From Limnohabitans radicicola (GTDB lineage: Bacteria > Pseudomonadota > Gammaproteobacteria > Burkholderiales > Burkholderiaceae_C), in contig NZ_JACYFT010000001.1 of NCBI RefSeq assembly GCF_014837235.1, positions 757,688 through 821,687 of the forward strand: a stretch of DNA of 64,000 nucleotides, written 5' to 3'. The notes under the pieces were generated by a model that was not told where the DNA came from, ran no database searches, and saw only the letters and a list, made by a program, of their open reading frames with translations. Positions within the stretch are counted from its first letter, which is position 1. Each line of letters starts with the position of its first letter. Shown piece by piece: positions 51,778 to 59,333 of the stretch. A program made the position numbers and the translations under genes.

Positions 51778-54618
51778 GTGGATGCTGTAACAGGCGGCGC
51801 TGGTAACGACACCTTTACCGGTGCTCTTAATTCAACCAAGAGCTCTACCAATGCGACGCTGACAGCGTTGGACACAATCGACGGCGGCACAGGTACAGCG
51901 GACGTTTTGAATATCTCGGACGTTGGCGACAACAGCGGTACGACTGGTTTGCCTACCGGGCTGACAATCAAGAATATTGAAACCATCAACTTCGCAGCAG
52001 CTGCTGGCGCAACCATCGACACTACTGCTACAGGCGTAACTGTCACAGGGTTGAACAATCTGAACGTGACACAAGGCACCTCTGCGACTGTGACAACTGG
52101 TGCAACAACTGCTGTTGCTGTGGCTGTGGCTGGCGCAGCAACTGTGACCGGCGGTTCTACTCAGACTGTGACGGCAGTAGGTGGCGTTACCCTGAGCAAA
52201 GCTGCAGGTGCAATCACCGCCACCGATACAAAACAAGGTGTTAACAACCACGCTATTGATGGCGGCACATCCGTCACCGACACAGTGACAGTGGCCTTGG
52301 CTACAGGAACGGCTAACGGTACAGCATCCAAAATCACCGTGGGCGGCACAACAGCCCCAACCGGCGCTGTGAGCATCACACAAAACACTACGGGTGACAC
52401 TGCAGGTAATACCAAGGGTGGTGCTGTGGCCATCACTGGGGGCACAACGGTTACAACAACATCGAACGTTGCATCCAAGATTGCAGCTGCTGATGGCTCG
52501 ACCAACTACACCGTAACTCAATCTGCTGTCTCCGTGACTGGCGGTACTGCTACAACTGCAGTCACAGTTAACCAAGCTGCTGCAGTGACTGCAGCGACCA
52601 CCAAAGTTGCTGTGGCTGGTTCTACAGAAACTGATGCCGTGCAATTCGGTGTGCTGAAATCAGGCGATACGCTCGCCGTTGCTGGCGTGACTCTGACGGC
52701 TGCGGCCGACATGACGGCCAAGCAAGTGGCTGCAGCTTTTGCCAACTTGGCATCTGGTCAATTGACTGGTTGGACTTCTGGCGCCGTGAGTGGTACAGGT
52801 TCTGATACCGTTCTTTTCACATCGACCACCGCCAACAGCAACGTGACTGATTTGTCCATTACGCTGACAAATACTTCGAATGCTAGCGTCGCTCCTACAG
52901 AAACCATAACTCAGGGTGTTACGACCGTCAAGGCAGCTGGTGCCATTGGCGTAGCTTCGGGTGCTGTGACAATTGCTGATCCCAACCAGGGCACCACAGC
53001 TGCCAACACCATTGCTACCGTGACGCTCTCCAACTATGGCGCCACGACCATTGCATCTGATGCGCTCACCACTCTGAGCCTGACCAACACCAGTGCAGCC
53101 AGTGCAACTGGTACAGTTGGCATCACCAATGCCAAAGCTACAACGCTGGATCTGACCGTCAACGGCGGCACCAAAGGTCTGGGTGCAGTAACTGCTGGCA
53201 GTACTTACACTGCGCTGAACGTGCACACAGCCAGCACTGATACAGCTGTGGCCATTACTGCCGGTGGCGTCACTGCTCTGAAAGTTGATGGCACGAATGC
53301 ATTGGATCTGTCCAGCAGCTCCTTCGGAGCCTTGAAGACTGTGACTGTTTCCGGCGCTGCCGCCGTCAAGGGTGACTTCAGCGGCTCTACCGTGACTGGT
53401 GTGGATGCTTCTAGCTCCACTGGTAACAATACAGTGATCGTTGACAGCACCAAGGCCACTTTTACCGGTGGTTCGGGTAATGATGTAGTGACCATCGCTG
53501 CTGTGCCCACCAAGGCAATTGCTGGTGGTGCTGGCACCGACACCTTGGTTTTGAATGTGGCCGCTTCTACCTTCTCTAACCCGTCTGCCAACACCTTCAT
53601 CACCGGCTTCGAAACGCTTGGCTTGGGTGCTTCGGCGACCGGTTCGTACGATGCAACGGGATTCACCGCATTGACACAAGGTTCAGTGACAGGTGCTGTG
53701 ACGTACACCAACGTCGCTGCAGGTGCAGGTCTTACGATCACGGCTTCTCCAGGACAAGCTACAACCTACACATTGAAAGATGCTTCGGGTACCTCAGATA
53801 GCCTTGCACTGACCTTGAAAGCTTCGGCTGCGGGTGTTGCTGCTGGCTCCATTACGGCTGCCGGTATCGAGTCGATTTCGATCAACGCAACCGATTCATC
53901 CGCTACAGCCAAAGCAGGTGCTACAGCTGACAGCTTGACACTGGTTGCTACTTCTGCAGCAACTGTGACTGTGACAGGCAACACCACATTGACCTTGACC
54001 AGTGACTCGACCAACGCCAAGCTGGCAACGGTGGATGCTTCTGGCATGACTGGTGGTTTGAGCTATACGGCTGTCGGTGCTCTGGCGCAGACTGTCAAGG
54101 GTGGTGCCAGTGCAAACACACTTGCTGCGCACTCGAGCTCTACTTTGGCTGATACGCTGATCGGTGGTGCGGGCAATGACCAGATTACCGCCAACGCTGG
54201 TTTGAATACTTTGACTGGTAACGGTGGTAACGATACTTTTGTGGTTCAACTGCCTGGTGCCAGCCTCAACGTTTACTCCACGATCACGGATGCAAACGCT
54301 GGTGACACACTGCAATTGAAAGACAAAGGTGCCGAAACCTTTACCGCTACCAAAGTCACGCTGGCTGCCACTGCAGTGTTCCAGGACTACGCTAACGCAG
54401 TTGTGAATGCAGGTGGCAACGCCTCCAGTAACGGTGCAATTGGCTGGTTCCAGTACAACGGTGATACGTACGTTGTGCAGAGCATGCACAATGCAACAAC
54501 CGCACCCAACTTCAGCAATGGAACTGACTTGGTCGTCAAGCTGACGGGCCTGGTCGATCTGTCTACAGCAACACTGGCTAACATCGGTGGTGCGGCTCCT
54601 CTGCTGCTTATCCACTAA
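51778..54618 (+). CDS. S-layer-like protein, 5' end apparently missing
   Basis: A 946-residue Thr/Ala/Gly-rich, cysteine-free beta protein of the type I secreted surface-layer kind. It has RTX-like remnants (GGAGNDTFTGA at the start, GGSGNDVVTIA, GGAGNDQITANAGLNTLTG) and ends with WFQYNGDTYVVQSMH and DLVVKLTGLVDLSTATLANI. In-frame sense extends upstream only to 51748 (VAQTFTLTTG), then a TAA. Homologues usually have more protein before this motif, so the N-terminal part seems lost. No ribosome-binding site precedes the GTG at 51778. Codon use (many GCT, ACT, GGT) suggests a gene once highly expressed. The gene may be a silent cassette or a pseudogene. Confidence 0.75.
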   Translation: MDAVTGGAGNDTFTGALNSTKSSTNATLTALDTIDGGTGTADVLNISDVGDNSGTTGLPTGLTIKNIETINFAAAAGATIDTTATGVTVTGLNNLNVTQGTSATVTTGATTAVAVAVAGAATVTGGSTQTVTAVGGVTLSKAAGAITATDTKQGVNNHAIDGGTSVTDTVTVALATGTANGTASKITVGGTTAPTGAVSITQNTTGDTAGNTKGGAVAITGGTTVTTTSNVASKIAAADGSTNYTVTQSAVSVTGGTATTAVTVNQAAAVTAATTKVAVAGSTETDAVQFGVLKSGDTLAVAGVTLTAAADMTAKQVAAAFANLASGQLTGWTSGAVSGTGSDTVLFTSTTANSNVTDLSITLTNTSNASVAPTETITQGVTTVKAAGAIGVASGAVTIADPNQGTTAANTIATVTLSNYGATTIASDALTTLSLTNTSAASATGTVGITNAKATTLDLTVNGGTKGLGAVTAGSTYTALNVHTASTDTAVAITAGGVTALKVDGTNALDLSSSSFGALKTVTVSGAAAVKGDFSGSTVTGVDASSSTGNNTVIVDSTKATFTGGSGNDVVTIAAVPTKAIAGGAGTDTLVLNVAASTFSNPSANTFITGFETLGLGASATGSYDATGFTALTQGSVTGAVTYTNVAAGAGLTITASPGQATTYTLKDASGTSDSLALTLKASAAGVAAGSITAAGIESISINATDSSATAKAGATADSLTLVATSAATVTVTGNTTLTLTSDSTNAKLATVDASGMTGGLSYTAVGALAQTVKGGASANTLAAHSSSTLADTLIGGAGNDQITANAGLNTLTGNGGNDTFVVQLPGASLNVYSTITDANAGDTLQLKDKGAETFTATKVTLAATAVFQDYANAVVNAGGNASSNGAIGWFQYNGDTYVVQSMHNATTAPNFSNGTDLVVKLTGLVDLSTATLANIGGAAPLLLIH

Positions 54619-54627
54619 GCAACGATT

Positions 54628-54689
54628 CCCTCTCGAATGCGAGAGGGTTATTGATTCACCCCGGCTCTCAAAAGGAGCCGGGGTTTTTT
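54628..54689 (+). terminator. Double hairpin terminator after S-layer-like gene
   Basis: A first hairpin CCCTCTCG/CGAGAGGG (54628-54647) is followed by CCCCGGCTC, loop TCAAAAG, GAGCCGGGG and six T residues (54659-54689). The strong second structure is what one expects after a very highly transcribed gene. Confidence 0.9.
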
Positions 54690-54749
54690 CTGTGCGCACT
54701 GCCCCCAGTGCGTCCAGAAAAGATACATCAAAAATACTAAGGATCTCGC

Positions 54750-56285
54750 ATGACTGATTGGACTTCGGGTTATGTCTCTGACATAGGCTACACATTTGGC
54801 TATTACACAGAACTCAATCCTTTGCGCGTCAAGCTGGCTTTTCTGAATGCGGGCCTGGTTTGCCCAGAGTTTGGTACAGCTTGTGAGTTGGGGTTTGGTC
54901 AGGGCGTTTCCACCGCACTACACGCGGCGGCCAGTGTGGTGCAATGGCATGGCACCGACTTCAACCCCAGTCAGGCGGCTTATGCACAGGAACTGGCTAC
55001 GGCATCTGGCACGGGTGCCGGCCTTTACGACGAAGCCTTCAATGAATTTGCCCAACGCGCAGATTTACCGCAGTTTGACTACATCGGCTTGCACGGCATC
55101 TGGAGCTGGATCAGTGACGAGAACCGAGCGGTCATCGTGAACTTCATCCGCAAAAAGCTCAAAGTGGGTGGGGTCGTCTACATCAGTTACAACACCTTAC
55201 CTGGCTGGGGCGCTTTTGCGCCCATGCGTCACTTGATGACTCAGCACGCCGAAGTGCTTGGTACAGAAGGGCGTGGCATTGTGAGCCGGATCGATGGCGC
55301 GGTTGATTTTGCCGAAAAACTGCTGGCCACCAATCCGCTGTTCCTGAGGGCCAATCCGCTGGTGGCTGACCGCATCAAAACCCTCAAAGACCAGAACCGC
55401 CACTATTTGGCACACGAATACTTTAATCGCGACTGGCACCCCATGCATTTCTCAACCATGGTTCAATGGCTGGAGGGTGCCAAACTGCAATACGCCTGCT
55501 CTGCTCATTACCTCGACCACGTGGATGCCATCAACCTGTCTGCTGAGCAACAGGCTTTCCTGAAAGAGATTCCAGACGTCATGTTTCGCGAAAGCGTCCG
55601 TGACTTCATGGTTAATCAGCAGTTCCGTCGCGACTACTGGATCAAAGGAGTCCGCAAGATGCCGGCACTGGCGCAGGCCGAAGCACTGCGACAGGTGCGC
55701 GTGTTGCTGACAGCACACCGCCCAGACGTCAGCCTTAAAGTTACCGGCGCACTGGGCCAGGCCGACATGAGCGAGGCCATTTACGCTCCCTTGTTGGACG
55801 CACTGGCTGATCACAAAGTCAAAACGCTGGGGCAACTGGAGCAAGCCGTTGCGGGGCACGGGATCGCGTTTTCACAAATTATCCAGGCCATACTGATCCT
55901 AGCTGGAGCTGGCCATGTGAGCTTGGTGCAAGACGAAGTGGTCATGACCAAGGCGCGCAAGCATTGCGACAAGATCAATGCCCACTTGCTCAATAACGCC
56001 CGTGGGTCTGGGGAGGTGAATTATTTAGCCAGCCCCGTCACGGGTGGCGGTGTTGTTGTGGGTCGATTCCAACAGCTGTTCATCTTGGCGATGCAGCAAG
56101 GTAAGAAACAAAGCACTGAATGGGCACAGTTCACCTGGAACGTCCTGGCTTCTCAAGGTCAGAAGCTAGTCAAAGAGGGCAAGACGCTTGAGACGGCAGA
56201 AGAATGTTTGGCCGAACTTACGGTTCAAGCCCAAACCTTTGCGGAAAAGCAAATTCCGATTCTCAAGGCTTTGCAAATCATTTGA
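54750..56285 (+). CDS. Class I SAM methyltransferase with regulatory domain
   Basis: A 511-residue protein. The N-terminal Rossmann methyltransferase has the motif ACELGFGQGVSTALHAAA and the acidic HGTDFNPSQA, then FDYIGLHGIWSWIS. From about residue 215 it carries a methyltransferase-regulatory-type domain (FNRDWHPMHFSTMVQWL, YLDHVDAINLS). Substrate unknown; such proteins are often found beside surface-polysaccharide or S-layer genes, and this one follows the S-layer-like gene after a terminator. Complete, with an ATG start at 54750. Confidence 0.82.
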   Translation: MTDWTSGYVSDIGYTFGYYTELNPLRVKLAFLNAGLVCPEFGTACELGFGQGVSTALHAAASVVQWHGTDFNPSQAAYAQELATASGTGAGLYDEAFNEFAQRADLPQFDYIGLHGIWSWISDENRAVIVNFIRKKLKVGGVVYISYNTLPGWGAFAPMRHLMTQHAEVLGTEGRGIVSRIDGAVDFAEKLLATNPLFLRANPLVADRIKTLKDQNRHYLAHEYFNRDWHPMHFSTMVQWLEGAKLQYACSAHYLDHVDAINLSAEQQAFLKEIPDVMFRESVRDFMVNQQFRRDYWIKGVRKMPALAQAEALRQVRVLLTAHRPDVSLKVTGALGQADMSEAIYAPLLDALADHKVKTLGQLEQAVAGHGIAFSQIIQAILILAGAGHVSLVQDEVVMTKARKHCDKINAHLLNNARGSGEVNYLASPVTGGGVVVGRFQQLFILAMQQGKKQSTEWAQFTWNVLASQGQKLVKEGKTLETAEECLAELTVQAQTFAEKQIPILKALQII

Positions 56286-56316
56286 GCCAATCAATACATC
56301 AGTGCTGATTAATCAA

Positions 56317-56347
56317 CCCCGTCCCTCACAAGGGGGAGGGGTTTTTT
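56317..56347 (+). terminator. Rho-independent terminator after methyltransferase gene
   Basis: CCCCGTCCC and GGGGGAGGGG form an imperfect stem, followed by six T residues. The next gene's ATG is only five bases later, which is unusual and leaves no room for a ribosome-binding site outside the stem. Confidence 0.65.
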
Positions 56348-56351
56348 ATTG

Positions 56352-57068
56352 ATGGCATCTTCCGTACTTCAGCACACCCTGTATCTAGCCGAGCACCACT
56401 GGCGTTCGCGCCGCTTAACTGCCGCAGCCAAGCTGTACCAGCAGGTCCTGCGCTCCTTGCCCATGCACGCGCTGGCCCACAGCCGACTGGCCAGCCTGCA
56501 GCTGCAAGCGGGCCACCCCCACTTGGCCGTGCCCCATCTGGAAAAGGTTTTGCAGGGTCAGCCCGCCTTGCCCCAGCACTGGGTGCGACTTGTGCGTGCC
56601 TTGCAGCAAGCCGGTGATCTGGAGCGTGCCAGGGCCTGTCTGGACCAAAGCCAGCAGTTTGGGCTGCCTGAGCACGCCATCGCGCAGTTGGCGCACAGCC
56701 TGAGCCAGCCGCCAGACGAGCGGCAACACGCCCTGTTGGCCACCTACCAAAAGGGCCATCACCTCACCACCGAGATCGCTGCACGCCTGTTCATGGACGA
56801 CTTCCCGGACCACCCTCTGGGCTGGCAGGTCTTGGGCGCGGTGCTGCACGATGCGGGCAGGCTCGAAGACGCCTTGGCCGTGAAGCTGCAAACGGTGGAG
56901 CAGCTGCCCCAAGACGCCAACGCGCACAACAATCTGGCCTGCACGCAACTGGCGCTCAAGGACTACGCAGGGGCCTTGAAGAGCGCCCAAGCAGCATTGG
57001 CCATAGACCCGGCACATGCGAGCGCCAAGCTGCATGAGGCTCAGGCCCTCAAGGGGATGAAGGCATGA
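56352..57068 (+). CDS. TPR-repeat protein
   Basis: A 238-residue helical protein of about six tetratricopeptide-like units, for example AKLYQQVLRSLPMHALAHSR, HLEKVLQGQPALPQHWVRL, and DANAHNNLACTQLALKDYAGAL near the end. No signal peptide. It probably scaffolds protein contacts, perhaps with the methyltransferase upstream. The ATG at 56352 lies immediately after a terminator hairpin, so the true start may be later or the gene may be read through. Its stop overlaps a tiny downstream frame (ATGA). Confidence 0.7.
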   Translation: MASSVLQHTLYLAEHHWRSRRLTAAAKLYQQVLRSLPMHALAHSRLASLQLQAGHPHLAVPHLEKVLQGQPALPQHWVRLVRALQQAGDLERARACLDQSQQFGLPEHAIAQLAHSLSQPPDERQHALLATYQKGHHLTTEIAARLFMDDFPDHPLGWQVLGAVLHDAGRLEDALAVKLQTVEQLPQDANAHNNLACTQLALKDYAGALKSAQAALAIDPAHASAKLHEAQALKGMKA

Positions 57069-57169
57069 GCAAGCACGGCAGCGGGCCAATTGTCGTTTTG
57101 ATTGGGGTGCAGCTCGCCGTGCTGGCGGGGCTGCTGGCGATGGTGCTGCGTTTGTTAGGGGTGATCTGA
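57065..57169 (+). CDS. Possible 34-residue single-span membrane peptide
   Basis: The frame starts with an ATG that overlaps the TPR stop by four bases and encodes MSKHGSGPIVVLIGVQLAVL followed by more hydrophobic residues and ends LRLLGVI. One membrane helix with a short positive N-terminus is visible. The overlap and the composition suggest a real coupled gene, but nothing is known of such a peptide and it may be chance. Confidence 0.4.
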   Translation: MSKHGSGPIVVLIGVQLAVLAGLLAMVLRLLGVI

Positions 57170-57325
57170 CGGCCTTGCGCATCAGCTGAGTAGACCTGCG
57201 GCGCAAACCCTGCACGATCAAGCCTCAAAGTCCTGCTTGAACGGTCATCGTTCTAGCTGAAAAACTATCAAAAATTGTAAAATCAATAAATCTAAAGAAA
57301 ATCAAACTCGCTCCGAAAGCTGCCC

Positions 57326-59311
57326 ATGACCACAAGCAACAAGACCACCCTGTTCGATACGGCCATTTCGAGCTATTCGAACACCAACGTCGCCGCACCA
57401 ACGTATACCGCTCTTGCAGCCTGGAACAACTATCTGCGCTTGATCTCGAGCACGATCACTTCAGTGTCCAACGGCACACTGAAGGAGTCGTATGTCAACC
57501 CGGACAAAAGCACGGTTCAAATGGTCACAAGCACCGGATCAGTGGTGCTGTCTGGGATTTCGGTTTCAGGCACCATCGTGACGGCCAACAGCCTGGTGGT
57601 TCAAGACTCGGGCAAAACAGTCAGCATCGAGGCGCAGGGGCTGATCACGGTCGACATACAGACCCTTCGCGTCAGCGGTGAATTCACCAAGCTGGTCTAT
57701 ACCGGCATGGCCAACTCAACGACACCATTCAGCTACGCTTTCAAAGGCAAATTGACCGACGCCAATGGTTTAGTGGCAGGCACGACCAGCTCGGTGGAGT
57801 ACAGCGGGATTGGAACCAATGGCATCGCCACCACCACCACCTATGGGCTGACCGATTCGGTTGTGGGTTGGGACTATGTCAACAGCGCCTATGTGCTGTC
57901 AGCGAGCACGAAGGTCGCCAATTACACATCGATCGGGAAATTCGCCATCAACAACGCCCCTGCCTCGTCGCTGGTGCTCGAAGGCAATCCCGTCGTTTCA
58001 GCCAATACACCCAATGTCATCTGGGGCATGATGGCAGGCAACGACACCATCATCCTCAGTGGCAATGGCGATGGCATGGCGCCTTCGGGCTTTGCGGGCA
58101 ATGACCTCGTCATTGGCGATGCGGGTGACAACTATTTCAACAACCGCGTTGAAGCCTTGAACAATGAGTTTTCTGGCAAGGGCAATGACACCATCGATGG
58201 GGGTGCCGGTTACGACACCGTGTTCATGGGGTCCAACAAAAAATTCAGCGATTACAGCGTAACTGAGCATGACCCCAGCGCTAATAGCATTGTTTTCGTC
58301 GACAACTCGGCCACGGACAACACGGGAACAGACAAATTCACCAACATCGAGGAAATCCGCTTTTCCGATGTGAACCTGAAATATGCTCAGCTCAGGTCAT
58401 TCCTCTTTGCCGTGGACGGTGCCAGTGGCGGCATGCTCAAGTACGGTGCCAGCACCGCCGAAACGATCACCGGCACCGCCCGCAGCGATGCCATCAACGC
58501 CTTAGGTGGAAACGATCTCATCGCTGCGGGCGATGGCAACGATTTGATTTATGGCGGCTCGGGCAATGACACCGCTGACGGCGGCACGGGCGTGGACACC
58601 TTCGGGCTTGAAGGCAAAGCTGCCAACTACACCCTCACGCTGTCGGCGGACGGCATCACGGTGACGGACAAGCTGGGGGTTGAAGGTGCCGACAATCTGA
58701 AAAATTTTGAAAAGGTCATTTTTTCAGACAAAACGGTGATGGTCGAATCAAAGCCCCACGGCAGCTATGCCGACCTGCCCGTGGGCTTGTACCAGTTCTT
58801 CATCACCGCCTTCAACGCAGCGCCGGGCGTGACCTACATGGACCAGCTCGCTGCAGCGTACCGGGCAGGCATGTCGGTCAAGCAAATCGTGGATGTGTTC
58901 ACGACCAAGTCGCAGTTCACCGATGTGTACCCCACCAGTTTGAGCCACGGCCAGCTGGCGCAGGCGTTGGTGAACAACATCGTCAAGACGAGCGCCAGTG
59001 ACGCCACGAAGCAACAAGCGGTCAAGGACATCACTGACGCGATGGATCAGGCAAACTGGACAGTGGGGCAAGTGATCTACCAGGTGTTCGGCAACTTGGC
59101 TAATTTTGCTTATAGCGACGCCACCTGGGGCAACACGGCCAAGCAGTTTGCCAACGAGATTGCGGTGGCCAAGACCTACACCGACACGCTGAGTCAGAGC
59201 ACGACCGACTTGGCCACGCTCAGAAGCGTGATGGCACCTGTGTCACACCTGAGCGATGTGTCCACACCCGATCTGCAGATCACGCTGATTGGGCAGGCCT
59301 TGTTGAGTTAA
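57326..59311 (+). CDS. RTX protein with C-terminal DUF4214 module
   Basis: A 661-residue predicted type I substrate without signal peptide. The N-terminal 200 residues are beta-rich with no known family. RTX repeats appear near residues 235-300 (AGNDTIILSGNGDGM, KGNDTIDGGAGYD) and 385-430 (GGNDLIAAGDGNDLIYGGSG). The DUF4214 module follows from about residue 475, ending LQITLIGQALLS. A 252-base stretch of the module is identical in DNA to that of the next gene. Confidence 0.88.
   Translation: MTTSNKTTLFDTAISSYSNTNVAAPTYTALAAWNNYLRLISSTITSVSNGTLKESYVNPDKSTVQMVTSTGSVVLSGISVSGTIVTANSLVVQDSGKTVSIEAQGLITVDIQTLRVSGEFTKLVYTGMANSTTPFSYAFKGKLTDANGLVAGTTSSVEYSGIGTNGIATTTTYGLTDSVVGWDYVNSAYVLSASTKVANYTSIGKFAINNAPASSLVLEGNPVVSANTPNVIWGMMAGNDTIILSGNGDGMAPSGFAGNDLVIGDAGDNYFNNRVEALNNEFSGKGNDTIDGGAGYDTVFMGSNKKFSDYSVTEHDPSANSIVFVDNSATDNTGTDKFTNIEEIRFSDVNLKYAQLRSFLFAVDGASGGMLKYGASTAETITGTARSDAINALGGNDLIAAGDGNDLIYGGSGNDTADGGTGVDTFGLEGKAANYTLTLSADGITVTDKLGVEGADNLKNFEKVIFSDKTVMVESKPHGSYADLPVGLYQFFITAFNAAPGVTYMDQLAAAYRAGMSVKQIVDVFTTKSQFTDVYPTSLSHGQLAQALVNNIVKTSASDATKQQAVKDITDAMDQANWTVGQVIYQVFGNLANFAYSDATWGNTAKQFANEIAVAKTYTDTLSQSTTDLATLRSVMAPVSHLSDVSTPDLQITLIGQALLS
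58752..59003 (+). repeat. DUF4214-coding block, 252 bp, identical to 60733-60984
   Basis: Identical over 252 bp to 60733-60984. The same core, read on the other strand, also occurs in the blocks at 33323-33661 and 36297-36635, so four genes share it. Confidence 0.88.
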
Positions 59312-59333
59312 CGTTTTTCAAACAAAGATCCAT

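Noticed and set aside
52161..54795. Minus-strand frames opposite the S-layer-like gene
   Set aside because: They are low-complexity shadows (Ala/Val/Pro or Ser/Cys-rich) of a repetitive coding sequence.
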